Assembly (NCBI GenBank): GCA_023846275.1
Contig: CM043865.1
Coordinates: forward strand, 33,804,412 to 33,868,411
Source of the DNA: Vanilla planifolia
Taxonomy: Eukaryota; Streptophyta; Magnoliopsida; Asparagales; Orchidaceae
Direction: 5' to 3'
Length of the DNA: 64,000 bases
Part shown: positions 48,656 through 62,581 of the stretch, piece after piece
Layout: every line of letters starts with the position of its first letter
Numbering within the stretch: position 1 is the first letter of the stretch
Notes under the pieces: generated by a model
Told to the model about the DNA's origin: nothing
What the model saw: the letters and a program-made list of their open reading frames with translations, nothing else
Databases searched by the model: none
Made by a program: the position numbers and the translations under genes

Positions 48656-51600
48656 CTACTTCCGCTTCAGCTTCTGTTTCATTCTCTCCACAGCTGCCCT
48701 CAGGGTTCCTTCATCCTTGCAAAAGGTGAACCTAACCAGATTCTTACCTTCGTCCGGATTGAGATAAAAGACACTTGGGGGAATGGCAACCACACCTACC
48801 TCCTTGATCAAATACTCACAGAAGGATATATCATCTGGAAAACCAAATGGAGTGTGATCCACCATCACGAAGTACGTTCCACTTGATGGGTACACTATAA
48901 ACCCTGCATCCTTGAGCCCATCAACCAAGATCGTCTTCTTTGCCTTGTAATCTCTCCGAAGCTCTTCATAATAGGACTCCGGAGCACGGAGAGCTGCAGC
49001 AGCCGCCCACTGCATCGGCGTGGAGGTGGCAAAGGTCAGGAAAGAATGCGCCTGCCTCAAACCCCATGTCAAATGCGCTGGAGCCACTGCCCATCCAATC
49101 TTCCATCCCGTCAAAGAGAATGTCTTCCCCAAAGAGTTCATCGTCACGGTCCTCTCCCACATGCCGGGGATGGAAGCTAATGATATATGCTCAGCTTCGA
49201 ATGCAAGCTTGTCGTAGACCTCGTCGGAGAAGGCCAAGACGTCATGTTTAACACACAGGTTTGCGATGAATTCGAGCTCCTCCTTCGTGAACATTTTCCC
49301 GGTTGGATTCTGAGGCGTGTTTATAAATATTGCACGAGTTTCTGTTGTCACTGCAGCGTTGAGCTCGTCAAGAGGGATGGAGAAATCAGGAGGATGAACT
49401 GTTATGGACTTGATCTTGGCACCCGCCATTGAAAGGGTTGCTTCATAAGAATCGTAGAAAGGAGCAAATAGTATAACCTCGTCACCAGGATTAATCAAGC
49501 CAAGGATGGTGGCAGCAATGGCCTCAGTGCACCCAGATGTAACGGTCACTTCTCTTTCTGGATCTACTTCAAGGCCTGTATCCTTCTTAAACCTGTCAGC
49601 AATGGCAGAGTTTAGAGCAGGTACACCAAAGCCCCTTGCATACTGATTCTTTCCAGCTATAATGGCTTGAATTGCTTCTTCTTTGACGAAGTCAGGACCA
49701 TCAAAATTTGGGAAACCTTGCCCCAGATTTATGGCTCCGTGTTTAATTGCAAGGTTGCTCATTTGGGTGAAAATAGTCGTCTTGAACTTCTCCAGACGTT
49801 TCGCTACCTATAAATGAACAGAAAAGTTTAACCTTCTAGAGATTCGTCATTTTAATGTAGCCACGGAACAGTAATCATGGTAATATGTACAACTAATCTA
49901 ACCAATGGTTAATGTTGGCATGCGATAGTTATGGTCTACGAAAATTAACACACTTCTTTCCAAACAACTTATGGAAGAAAGATGTTCCACCAAAACGATT
50001 AACATATCACATTGGAAACAAATTTATCCCGTTCTTGCTCTTAAGCATCCATGGAAGTATCGCAACTATGAAATCACCTCCTTCAAATTGCAGTTAAGTA
50101 CAGGACGGGTTATGCAGGTATACCTGTTTGCCTGGTCAATTATAATACCTGATACCTGATTGAGATAAAGGAGTTGTGTACAAGTCTACGGCAAATGCAG
50201 TACTACTTCAGCTAACGACAAATATTGACTCTCTACATGAATGTGTAGTTATCATCATTAAACATATTAGAGTACCATCTGAAATATAAACCTATCAGGA
50301 TTTGTCATAGGAGAAGATAAAAATACCTCTTAACAGAAATACTAGATAATATGGGAACCTAGATTAGTTGAGTTGATGTCAGTGGTAACTATAATATAAG
50401 CTCATACTGCACTCAATGATTTCAATAGTTAGTTAGCTCTTCCATCTGGCTTTGTTTGATTTGGGTAAAATTATAAGAATAAAACAAAAAGAAAATGAAT
50501 GTGAAAATTGTTTTCCTTTAGTAGTTTTGGTTGAGGTCAGAAGTAGGACGAATTCAATTTGATTTTGTTAAGAATTTCGATTTTATAACTTCACAACAAT
50601 GATATATTCTTATATAGTGTGAAACAAAAAACAATTCACTCAAAGTTTCTCTAATTTATGACTTGGAATGTTGAAGAAAATTTTATAAACAAATTACTTT
50701 CTTTGTAATTATTCTTTTCATAAATTCAATTATCCAAGCAATAAAAGTGAAATTGAGAGTGTATAGTCCTAGTTTTCTTATAGATACTAATATAATCTTC
50801 AACTTCTAGTAACAACTATGATTTTATTTTTATTTTGATGATTTCAGCTTCATTTTGTCTTGTCAAACACCACCGAAAGATTCCAAGAAGTGAGATGCCT
50901 ATTATTACCTTACAATCATTTCCGTTTACCATCTTCGCATCAAATTGCTCCCATGCCACATCAAGAAAAGCAGGCAAGAGGAGAAAAATGCTCACAGTTT
51001 GTGCATTTTGAGGAAGATAGGAATTAATAGAAGGGAACTAAGGAAGGTTCTTGATGTAGTACCGGTTGATAGCTTGCACCTAAAAGAGTCGGACAATGTA
51101 AACTCTTATGTAAAAGTTGCTCTTCTGTGCACACAACTCATTTTAATCTATCTTTTACCTTGATACACACAATGACAAGTGTACTTGACATCAAGACAAC
51201 AGACTCCATAATCAATTACTGAAGCTTCACCTCCCTCAATTTTTTGATGGTCAGATATCTAAATTGTATTAGCAAACAAATAAAAAACAAAGGCTAGTTA
51301 TCACAGGTTTGATTCAAAATAATTCCTATGTAACCAAGCAGAATGAATTGGTTGCTCAAGACCATGCTATAGCATATCACATACGAATATATAATTGAAA
51401 GTATAATAATCCAAATGCCCACATCTCACCATTAGAAACCACAACTGATTGAATAAGTTGACCAAGTTCTTACCAGCCAACCATTTTAATGAAGCGTATA
51501 TCATTACCCAGTATAAAAGCCTATCATCATATCTAAACACAATCTTAGAGTACCATGTTAAGTAATTCTTCAGGATTCTGATCGACAAACAAAGCTAAAG

Positions 51601-52193
51601 AAAAAAAAAAAAAAAAAAAAAAACCGTTTTCCTATACTTCAGCTAAAGAAGCCAGCACAAATCACGTAAACGTTCAAGAAAACTCGATCTAGAAATAAAG
51701 GAATGAGCAGATGTGGCAATCCAGCAACTTTATTAGACATAAACATTTGATATTATCCCCATTTGCCATCATTCTTCTAATTTGTACCCACAGCATCAAT
51801 AAATTTCCATAAATTACTAAACTCACAGGAGACATTATGATGTCACCCATTCACATATTTTTTGAGTACATCCTAGGTTATCCCGGAAAAAGGAAACGAT
51901 TTGGGGCTAAAAGATAAGGGGAACCGATAAGAGGCCACTAAAATTCGTACCTGTGGTGGTGGAGGCGAAGATTTGTGACTCTGTTCCCGCACATGGGCTG
52001 CTTCCTTGTTAGTGTCGACTGTTGACATAGGCGCCATCGTTGCCCGAGCACCAGCAGAGCGTAGATAAGCCGAGGACGAAGAAGATGGAGGCGGAAGAGC
52101 AGATCTGAAGCACCTTTGGGAGGTGGAAGAGGCCGAGGGTCCCAATCCGAAGAATCTTAACATAACATCAGGGGCTAAGCAAATTGGGGGCAT
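48656..52193 (-). CDS. PLP aminotransferase, kynurenine/glutamine transaminase type
   Basis: A class I/II fold-type I aminotransferase close to the Arabidopsis At1g77670-type protein (kynurenine, glutamine or methionine transaminase, probably plastid-targeted). Two exons: 52193-51951 and 49807-48656, donor CAG^GTACG, acceptor TATAG, total 464 aa. Exon 1 encodes a Ser/Ala/Arg-rich transit-like leader; an in-frame ATG at 52163 (MLRFFGLG) has better context and may be the true start (454 aa). Exon 2 starts VAKRLEKFKTTIFTQ and carries the entire catalytic domain: INLGQGFPNFDGP, SGCTEAIAA, NTPQNPTGK (Asn248), SDEVYD (Asp276), SLGKTFSLTGWKIGW (Schiff-base Lys309) and NLVRFTF (Arg440, carboxylate binding). 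All key residues are present. The protein ends MKQKLKRK, as in the family. The exact substrate is inferred from similarity. Confidence 0.9.
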
Positions 52194-52279
52194 TAAGCAG
52201 CATCAGCCGACTCCTAGACCGCCAACGCCCAGTATTGAGCCGTTCCTTTTTGTTCTGATCGGCAAAATAACAACTCCAG

Positions 52280-52302
52280 CGAGAGAGAGAGAGAGAGAGA
52301 GA
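52280..52302. repeat. GA microsatellite in the aminotransferase 5' region
   Basis: A (GA)n run of about 20 bp lies 90-110 bp upstream of the aminotransferase start. On the transcribed strand it is a CT tract, a common plant 5' UTR or core-promoter feature. Confidence 0.6.
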
Positions 52303-54527
52303 CGGCGAGTGGTCCTATATGCTCCTACCGTTTTTGCTCAGCCTCTTTGTTCACGTGTTTCGTCCACATTCAATGAACCTGTAAGGTTAGGTAAGGAAAA
52401 CTTTTGGCAAATACTATAGCGAATTATTTTTAAAAAGATATTTTAGTTTTAATAAAAATGTATTAAACTATGCTTAAGTATTGTTATAACTAAAATAAAA
52501 ATTCCACAAACATAAATAGTTCTAGATTGGTTTTTGTTTAACATGATCCACCCTTCGAGAGCTTGGCCATTTGCTTCTCTAGTGATGTAAAGCTTACCCC
52601 TAAGATTGTTAGTTACTTGGCCAACTCATTTATCTCATCTCATTTTGGCTGTATGTAGGCATCTTTTTCTCACATTTTAAACAATTTCACTCTAAAATAT
52701 TATCACATTTTTTTACACATCAATTGTTATTACAACTAGCTTCTTCTCCAAGTCTTTCGTGTAGTTACAAGAGACTTGGAGAAGAACCATCTTTCCCTTA
52801 TTTTGCACATCGATTATTGTCACAATCAACTTCTTCTTCTTCAAGTTGCCAACATCTCCTCAAACACATTCTTCTTTTTTGCACATTGGTCTCTGCAACA
52901 ACTTTGTCAATTCTTTCTCGTGATATTGGTGTGGTCAAAACCAATTTTTACATCTTATTTAATGCATTTAGATCTTTTTAAAACCACTCTAATTGAGAAG
53001 GCCTTGCTTTATTGAGAAAGACATGCTCCTTTAATAAAATAACAAATTGTTATACTTGATAAATAAAATAACAAATCGTTGTACTTGTTGGATAGAGCAA
53101 TGAATTGTTGTTTGAAACCCTGTTATGACATGACAATTTACCCTCATCAAATTGTAACTTCTTTTAATTGGCTTAACTGTTCCTAAAATAATGTATTCAT
53201 CGCTTGTCTTTTCTTCTCAATTAGCTCTCTTGTCTTGTTAAGGGAGTTGAGTATGATATGTTCTACCTACTTATGCTAGTTATTAGCTTAGCATTCACTT
53301 ACAATTGCTCATCTATATTCCATTCCTTAATTCAAACTCCAAGTAAAAGCATTAACAATTGACTATCTCTATTGATAGAGTAAGACCAATTAAGAATCCT
53401 CTGAGAAAAGAGAAGTTTTATGGTAAGTCATTGCTTGCTTATCTCTTACATTAGTTTTGCTACTTATAGCATCACATAATCTATTTGTTTCTTATTTTAG
53501 TCTTTTATGAAGTATAACACCTTATAGATTTCATCTACGATATTACATTATGACTTAAAATTTTGTTTTTCAAGTCATGATGTAGCAAAATATAATCACA
53601 TTTCATTTCAAATATTTATAATAACTAAAAAATCATTTTTCATTTCAAACAAAATTAAGCCAAACTTTATTATTAATATTTGCATATAATATATAAATAA
53701 AATACCTATACTCTATTGGCATAACAACACTTATTACATATATAAAAGTTTAAACCTTAGTACATTATTATACAAAGATAAATAGTTGAACTCTTGATCC
53801 ATATATAACTTGTTTGATAGCAATAAAATAATTCTTTTGTTCGATTGGTATATTTCTTTTAAGTATTTTTAAATTACGTATTTTAAGGTTAAATAGGTAA
53901 ACTATTTAAAGAACTTAATATTGACTCAAAAACTTAATTGATAATATTTGTTGAGAATGTAATGGACATTGAATATAAAAAGTTGTGCAAGTTGTCAAAA
54001 TAAATTTAGGAGTTTTATTTAGTTGCTCTTTGCATGTTATGACCTATGCCAATATTCTTAAAGAATTTTATTCCACACATGAGAGACATATTGAAGACAA
54101 CTCAATGTATGCATAATAGTGCATGTGACACTAGTACATAAGATGCCCAATAAAACATCTTAATTTTTTTTTATGTAATGCATTGTAGATCTTAAGATTT
54201 AGCTAATGTAATTGCAAATATAAGTATTGTAATTAAATGAACTTAGTTATATGAAATATTACTATTATTGATTAAAATATTAGCATTGTATGATTAATTC
54301 AATAAAAAAGCAATGATGATTAAGCAAAATGAAAAGCATGATAAGGCTAATCCGATTTAGTTAAGAAGAATGTATAGTGCAAAGGGTACATTAAGTAAAA
54401 GACAACAAGTGTTAAGATAAGAGAGTGAATCATACTATATAATTGATCTAAATTATGATACGGTATTTAGAAGTTGTATAGTATATAATATGTTAGATAT
54501 AAAAGAATAACACGTTAATACTTAGTG

Positions 54528-55390
54528 TAACATCCATAGCCTTTTTAGAAAGGTGTTATCATAATCACACAAATTTTATATCCTTGCTCTCAAAAGATGT
54601 CTCTTCTTTTAAAGACTTGCATAGATGCCTATTTATAACTTAATGTCATCCTTTTAGTAGCCAATATGAGATTGTCTCTCTTAATTTTTATCTTTTAGAT
54701 GTTCATTACTCTCTTGCAGGTTGGGTATGCTTATCCGATTCATAAAAAAAAAGTTAAAGCATATTCTTTACATTAAACTAATAGCAAGGTTGTTATTGAT
54801 ATTATATTGTAACATTTCTGCTCATCTTGGAGAGATATCGTCTTTATTGTTTTTGCTTGTGTATTGTCTTTTTCTCTAAAAAGGTGCCTCTCCTTTTGAA
54901 GACTGGCACCCATTTATTGACTGAGATCTTTGTTGTAGCCAATATAAGATTATCTTTCTTAACTTCTATTCTTCGAATGTTCATCATCATATCTAAGGTT
55001 GGGTCCCTCTATTAAATTCATTAGTTATCTGTTGGGTTTATTTCTTAACTAGACTAGTAACAAAACTGACTCAGATATCATATTATAATATCTTTAATCT
55101 TTTTGGAAAGATTTTGTTTCAACTATTTATGGTTTATCATTTTTCTCAAAAAGAGCCTCCTCTTTTAAAGTTTGCATGGATTCTCATCTATAAGCAAACA
55201 TCATATATGCAATAACCAATATAAGACTATCTCTTTTAGCTCTTATCCTTTAAGTGTTTATAACTTTTTATTGAGGTTTGATTCTTTCATCTAATTTATA
55301 AACAATTTGTAGGGATTATTTTTTACATTGGACTAATAATAAGGTTGTCTTTGATGCCATAATGTAACATCTTAGGCTTTCTTGAAATGT
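54528..55390. repeat. 279-bp tandem repeat, three copies plus a partial fourth
   Basis: Unit starts TAACAT (or TAATAT) recur at 54528, 54810, 55086 and 55365. Each unit carries the same order: a TTTTTGGAAAG-like block, CTCTTTTAAAG, CCAATATAAGATT, a CTTATCTTTT-like block, GGTTGGGT, and ACTAATAGCAAGGTTGT before the next start. Copies differ by about 20% by eye. No coding potential is seen. Confidence 0.75.
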
Positions 55391-58305
55391 ATTATTCAAT
55401 AAAACTTTTTTAAAGTAATTATTTAAATAATTATTTTAAAGATTTTAAATTATTAGATATTTAAACTAATAAAAAAATCAATATCTTAGGGGTTAATTAG
55501 AGATCTTAAGAATAAAAAATATAACATTTAAAAATGTAAATAAAATATGTGTTTTAATTATTTTAAATTTTACATATTTTTAGATTTCTTTTTAAGAAAA
55601 TTATTAATTTTTTAAAAAAATTTTGCATCCTTAAAAAAGGAATATAAGTCCTAATAATAGAGATGAATATAAAATATAAAATTTTAAATTATTAAAAATC
55701 ATGGGACATAGATTTTGGAGAATTAAGAATTGAATGATTTATATAATTGAGTGTTATAATTATAGAAAGAATATTATGAAAAACAATTATGACAAAAAAT
55801 TATGAAATAATCCAATAATATAAAAAAATGAAGAAAATTATGAAATATAGCACATTTTATTTGGAATTCAATGAAATTATTTTTTTAGAATTTGATAAAT
55901 AAAAAAATCCACACTTATGATTAAAAATATTATTTATAAAAAATTTGAAATATTAAATAATATCAAAACATTATGAAAATATTGAGGATAATAAAAATTT
56001 TTATGATTAATTTATTTTATTAGAGAAGTTTTTGAGATAATTAGAGTAAATTACTTAAGAAATTAAACTCAAATATTTATCAAAGTTTTTTTAATTCCCT
56101 AGTTAAACTTAAAAGGTAATGAGATCAACAATTGAATGCATGCCAAATTGCCACCACTAGAAATGATGAGTGACTTCAAAAGAATGTTGAATATTGTATA
56201 ACCTTGGCTTTATTGAAGTTTAATATATTAAAGTAAAGTAAATCAATGATTTTGTCAATTTCAAATACTGTAAGGCATGGAAAATAGATAAGAATACAAA
56301 CATATCCAAATTTAAAACTAAAAAAATGGAGGATTTCATCATATAAGGGTTCTTTTAGCACTATATTAAAGAATTGAAAATGATTGTAAGCTATTGTATA
56401 AGAACTTAAGAGAATTGCATGACTAAGTTTTCATGAAATCCCAAAATTGAGACTTTTTTTATTTGGGTAAATTAACAAGTGGAAACAAATTAGGAAGATG
56501 ACTTTGAGCTTGGTGGATCTCATAGGAGACCTAATTTATAATAATTCAACTATAAGTATGATCATCACATTTAATTTGAGATAAATGATTATGAATTTTA
56601 TAGTTTATTTGTATAGAGACTTATAAGCCCAATTTTGTGAATCTATAAAATTATTTTTTGGTGATGTTTGATAAAATAATTTAAATATAAATTATATTTT
56701 TTATACAGTGAACCCATGCTTTATTACTCACATGATGAACTCTACTTATCCTTTTTGTTATGATGGAATATTTTATTGTATAGATTTCATATTTGTATGT
56801 CAATTAACAAGTGGGTTAAGAGATTTTTTATAGAATTTTGAAAATAATTAAAGACATGAAAAATAATACTAAAAGAAACAATAAAAAATCTATAATTATG
56901 AAAAATGATTTGAAAATGTAGAGATCATCTCCATGAAAGAGGAATTAGATCCATACAAAATTTGGATAAATAAAGACAATAATGAAAAGTGTAACCAAAA
57001 GAGAAATGGTTTTGACAATAAGGTATAATAAAAAAATAGTTTTAAAAAGAGACACAACTCTAATTATGAGAAATTTACATATTAATCCCAACCTTGAGAT
57101 GTAATTATAAACCCTATTGAATTAAAAAGAGATCAATAAACTATATAAATAAAATAAAGGTAAAAAAATGTATAAAGAGACTCTTAATTATATAATTATA
57201 ATTATTTAAATAGTATGATCACTTTTTACATATTATCTTTATATTTATATATTGCAAATTTAACCCTTATGTTACATTACCCAACTATGTAATGATCTAT
57301 ATGTATAAGTAATTATCTATCAAGTCTATATCCATGACTTAGTTTCTCTTTGTCATTAATAATTACAATTGAAAATGATGCATAAGAATTCAAAGAAATA
57401 TTAAGAACATATTATTATTAGCTCACTTAGTTATTTATGTTTTTATTTTAATTTAGAAATCATGTATTAGAATTATTTTAATATTATAATATTATTGATA
57501 TAATAATGGGGTGATGGGTCATATGTTGTTTTTTTTATTTCATTCTTAATAATGATTATCATATGAATTTATTTTTAAAGAGGAATATAACAATATTTAT
57601 GTGACTTTTTTTGGATGCCTTATTTGGTCATATGATTGGATTTAAAAAAAATAGTTGAAAAAAATTGGTGATGCCAAAGCATATGTAGTGAGGTGGAAAA
57701 ATAAAAAAGATATTTTTTTGTTAAATAATTATAAGAAGAATGAGATAATTTTTTTTATTGAAAACTATCATTGAGTAATTCATATATATTTATATTATGT
57801 GTAGGGCATAAATAAGAAAATGATTTTTGAACAAGTATTATCAACTTAGATTTAGATAATTAAATTCAACAATTATGATATAAATATCTTATAATTTAAA
57901 ACATTATATAATTCCTAATTTACATATTCTCACATGTTATTTATTATCTATTATATTCTAATATATGATATAATTATCTTAGAGATTGATGGTATTTTAT
58001 TGACATAGTTTTATATTTTTATGAGATATTTTATGTATTTAATTGATATGATAATAAATACATATAGATAAGATCATTTAATAAAAATTAAAAATTGGTT
58101 AAATAGAATAGTATATTGTCTTGGCTTATGGATGGCATAAAAATAAGTTTTATGACTTATGGAACAAAAATAATAATTCAATTTTATTTAAGACATTATC
58201 TTTGGCTTAACAACTAATAGTTTATATAAGATGTCTAAAGTTTAAGCCTAAAGTTTGCACTTATATTTTATATAAGTGTCATAATTATAATATAATATTA
58301 TTATA

Positions 58306-58370
58306 TAATCACTAGTATTTTGTGTATAATTATTAGTATTTTGTGTATAATTATTAGTATTTTGTGTAGG
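58306..58370. repeat. 21-bp tandem repeat
   Basis: The unit TTTTGTGTATAATTATTAGTA is repeated nearly three times without change. The identity of the copies suggests recent slippage. Confidence 0.8.
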
Positions 58371-58832
58371 TGGCTAAGTATAGATTTCAAGACCTTGTTT
58401 TTATGTATTATATGATAATTACTAATATTTTTATAGTATGGTTTGATATAGATTTAAAGGTTATACCATTTATGGATGAATAATAGCTTTATTATGTTTA
58501 TAAGCAAAGATAATTTTGGATGTGGATATGGACATTGGATAAAAATGATAATGGTCAAAAAAGAAATTTTCTTAAAGAAACAAAATATGAAAATCAATAT
58601 AATCAAATAAAAAAATGAAAGCTTTGCATGTGACATTTTTATGATATAATTATTATATAAGATTATAATTATAAGAATAAACAAGTAACTAATTCTTACA
58701 TGATCAAATAAAACTATGTTTTGGAATTAAAATATAATAATATTATTTTGATAATGTGAAATTCTATAAAGTTGTATTTAATGTTAAAATAAACATAACA
58801 TTGAGAAGTTGAGAAAGGAAATTTTGAAAAGA

Positions 58833-58864
58833 GAGAGAGAGAGAGCAAGAGAGAAAGAAAGAGA

Positions 58865-58901
<37 letters not shown>
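58833..58901. repeat. GA microsatellite
   Basis: An interrupted (GA)n tract of about 70 bp with AAG and GGA interruptions. The minus strand gives a Ser/Leu low-complexity ORF that I reject as coding. TA microsatellites occur near 59843 and 62825. Confidence 0.9.
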
Positions 58902-58904
<3 letters not shown>

Positions 58905-61900
58905 TATGAGAAGGACTAAAACACAATAGGATTAGCTAGAATAAGAGAAAGGGAGAGCTAAGAAAAGAAATGAGCTATAGTTTAACAATAACATGAGGAA
59001 GAATGGATTAAAGGAAAGGCTATGAAAAACATATGTTAGAATTAGTTTTGATTTTTTTAAGCACAACTTTGGGTGGTATTTCTAATGTTTAAAAGGTCAT
59101 ATAAGACTTTAATGATTGGATTATCAAGAGTATTATATTTAGTATTTTTTCTTGAATTCATGATATATTTTTTTATCTGAATTTTATTATATTATTATAT
59201 CAAATTACTTATGACTTATCATAACTATCATAACTATTCTTAATGTATACTTCATCCAAACATTTTAGATATTTCTGTCATTTTATTAAATCTATTTTTT
59301 TTTTTAAGTATAATAGTGACTTTTCAGTTTATATACTTATTACAAATTTAGCTAGACTTTAAACTTTCTTAGGCAATCTCTTCCCTCCAAGAGGTGGGGG
59401 CCCATTAATACTAATTAAGATAATTTTTTTAATGTATCAATATAGACATCAATTACTTCAAAGATATTAAGATTATACATACGTTAAGGAAGACTAACAT
59501 TGATATTGATCATATTATTGAGGGTGTTATATCCAATGATTTTTGTTGAGTTTAAAATATATATATATTTTAATTAATCTTTATTATATCATTATATCAG
59601 ACTACTTCCCCCAGCGAGTTGACTTCCTAGAATGGCTGGAATTTGCGATGATTGAAATCTGGCATTTTTGTTCCCCAAACCTTTTCGAAAGATTAGGGTT
59701 ATTGGGATTATTAATTACAATATATTAATATATATAGATATATATTACTAAATTAAGCATTATTTAATCTTAATTAATCCCCTAATCCCTCCGCCTAATG
59801 TTTAACCGTCGTAGCCGCCCGTTAGCATTTCAGGCTTTACGTTATATATATATATATATATATTAATCATAATAGTTTATATACGTATTTAAATATATTA
59901 ATTAATCAAATTACTTAGACGCTGCCTTTGCCTAACTATCGTGGCCAATTGAATATTAGGGTTAATTATTCCTTTATTATTTATAAATTAGAATTTAAGG
60001 TTAATTAATTTATAAATTTTTAATCAAGTGGGTTTTCAAAAAATTTACTAGTCCTATTTAAATTATTTTCTTCAAGAGATCTATTTACTATTGGACATTT
60101 ATATCTTTTACTTTATTATTATTTTTAACATATTTTGTTATAATTAATATTCTTTTTAACTTTTTGTGATCTTTACACTTTATCATTATCTCAAGATAAT
60201 TTTAAACTAAACATTTCAATGATCCTTATATTGTTATCTTTTTTTTATATATAATTTTTAAAATTATTTAATATTTATATTTAATTTTTTTTAATCAATT
60301 CTAATTATATAATTAACTTATTAATTAATCTTTCTAAAACTTTTGATTTTTTTATCATCCAAATACTTCTAATTTTTATCATTTTAATATCAAAACTCTA
60401 GATAAATTATACTTATATGTTCTAAATTTGAAATCCTCCTTTTAAGAGTAGTAGTTTTCTTTTTGTCAATGTATGATTGTTTGAAAAAACTAGATCTTTA
60501 ATAAGCTTAAAAATTATCATTTAATTTTTTTTCCTCTTTGATGATACTTATAAATTTTCCTCTCCATTCTTAAAACTATGATTCATTCTTTGGAATATTA
60601 TGCCTCGATCAAAGCACGCCTAGAGGGGAGAAAACTTGATCTAATTGAGGCCATATTATAGCTCATACTTTCCTCTTATCTCTTTCTCTCTTCCATCAAT
60701 AATAAAATCTAGATCATTTCATTGGTTTTCTTTTTGAGTGAATAATCATCGTTATCTCATTATTCATGACCTTCTCTATTACTTTCTACCGTTTCTATTG
60801 TTTCTTAATAAATATCATTCATATGAATATTTATTATCTCCACTTACATTATTACATGACTTCTCCCTATTTTTTTTTTATGTCAAGAGATTGACCTTAT
60901 CCACTTCTTGCTCACTACCACTATGGGCTTTGTAACCAATAGAAAGTATCACTAACACCCTCTTTTTCTACTTTTTTTTTTTAAGGTTTATTGTTCTTCT
61001 CTTGAGCAAACCTTTGCTTAAATGATTCTCCTATTAATTTGCCTATTTGAAAATGTTTTAAATTGTTTGGTAGCCTTCCTATAAAGGCATAAATTTTTGC
61101 AAACTCTATTATGAGCATCATTATTCTATTATTGTGATAAAACAAGTATAGAACATACAACACATTTTCCTCTCTTTAGATATCCTTTTATAGATAGGAT
61201 TTATAAGTCATAAAAGTGCTAGTTATAATTCCTTTGAACCACATAATTGTTTATAATTGAGAAACATTTCACTAATTTTATATCACATTTATCATTTATC
61301 AATGTCTTTTATCATGTGACAAATCAATCACTTCATAACAATATAAATCTTCGTGTAACAAAAAAAAACACTATTATTAAAGCATTTCTGACTATCATTA
61401 CACAATGCTATTATATTCCTAAAAGATCTCTTCAAAAAATCATTCCTATTGAATTCTCTTCTTTTTTTTGTTATATTTATTATTTATTGAGCCCCTTATA
61501 GTTCATTACTTCCCTTGGTGGCATTTGATGAACCCCTCAAGAAACTATCTAGTGTACAATAGCTAACTTTCCCTTGACAAGCACTCACCTTTGTGCTACC
61601 AACCAAAAATGGGGTTTTCAAGTAGTGCATTGTCACGAATATTACTTTATTCATAATTTCCTTTGTAGTTCTTGATGCTCAACCATTCAATTGCATTGAA
61701 AACACTATCAACCTTAGTTTCTTGCAAATAAAAGTACCCCTCTAAGTGGGACAAGATCTCCTTGCTAAAAAGGATGGAGCTCAAATTGTAACTATCTTTG
61801 AAACCCTTTTTTTATTTTTGTTGGCTAAGAACAACAAAAATATAAAATGTATCCACAAATATAAGCATTAAGTGTTTCAAATATTACACTTATAATCCAC

Positions 61901-62143
61901 TCTTCTTCTCTTTTCTATGACTAACAAAATTGACAAACATGAAAATGCTATCATATGTTCACTATAACAAATAATATACGTTTTCCTGAAAAAATGAAAG
62001 CAACATACAACATTAAAATAATTTGCTAATAGCAACATGTACGCAAAGTGATAAAATTATATAATTCCATCGCCTGAAGTAACCAAACCATAAAAAATCA
62101 AAATAACCCATGTTGAGAACAGTACAAAAGATCAGTTGGAAGC

Positions 62144-62287
62144 TTACAAAAACTCCATGGCTTTTGTCACAGCAGCATCACCACGCTTCAGAATGCCATC
62201 AAGCAGCTCAATCTTCTCCAAAAGAAGGTCGGCATGGGAATTGGTATATGCAACCAACTTGTCAGCTTTCTCTAAAGCAGCACACAA
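62144..62287 (-). CDS. Last exon of an unidentified gene
   Basis: After acceptor ACTGTAG, 47 codons read LCAALEKADKLVAYTNSHAD, then LLLEKIELLDGILKRGDAAV and a short tail before TAA at 62146-62144. The codon composition is clearly more gene-like than the AT-rich surroundings and the peptide is an amphipathic, probably helical or coiled-coil C-terminus. I do not recognise the family. It starts in phase 0. A likely upstream exon lies at 62513-62581. Confidence 0.5.
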   Translation of the reverse strand: MCAALEKADKLVAYTNSHADLLLEKIELLDGILKRGDAAVTKAMEFL

Positions 62288-62512
62288 CTACAGTAACAAT
62301 ACCATTTATTAGCTTTGCAACTACAGCAAAACAAAATAAAAATGCACTTCCAGGTTTTTGTGTGCTAAAAGTCATTGCATTTTGCTTTACAGGAAAACAG
62401 CTGCTTTACTATAAAATAATCCATATAGAATTTAAAAAAAAAACTACTTTTTAAGAAAATTAAAAAAACCCGAAACAGAAAAATTTCCCCTGAAAGAAGC
62501 TTCTTATTGCAC

Positions 62513-62581
62513 CATTAATGTAGAAGCTGTCCAGGAATGGTCAGTCCCAGCTAGTGAATCGATCAAAAAATCGTAGTTTTC
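62513..62581 (-). CDS. Candidate internal exon of the same unidentified gene
   Basis: Between acceptor TTTCAG and donor ATG^GTGCAA, 23 codons read ENYDFLIDSLAGTDHSWTAS plus TLM. It joins the 62287 exon in phase 0. A further possible exon upstream (near 62705-62752, IDADNTCMGALSFTQ, donor GTACTG) ends with one extra G, so joining it shifts the frame and hits a stop. Either the model is wrong or the gene is broken. Confidence 0.35.

Larger units (their letters stand above)
52420..62100. other. Gene-free, very AT-rich region
   Basis: About 9.7 kb without a recognisable gene on either strand; ORFs are short and Phe/Ile/Lys-rich as expected from base composition. It includes a 279-bp tandem repeat, a 21-bp repeat and microsatellites, listed separately. 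A slightly GC-richer island at 59605-59830 is unexplained. I could not identify transposon coding remnants. Confidence 0.5.

Noticed and set aside
48940..49432. Several plus-strand ORFs over the aminotransferase
   Set aside because: Antisense shadows of the GC-rich catalytic exon; no motifs of their own.
51590..51655. A23 run with AGCTAAAGAA on both sides
   Set aside because: Resembles a tiny retroposon with target duplication, but the insert would be only a poly(A) plus 17 bases; slippage is simpler.
52123..52419. Plus-strand ORF containing Arg-Glu repeats
   Set aside because: It covers the aminotransferase first exon in antisense and the GA microsatellite; no family similarity.
58714..58926. 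Ser/Leu-repeat ORF
   Set aside because: Direct translation of the GA microsatellite.
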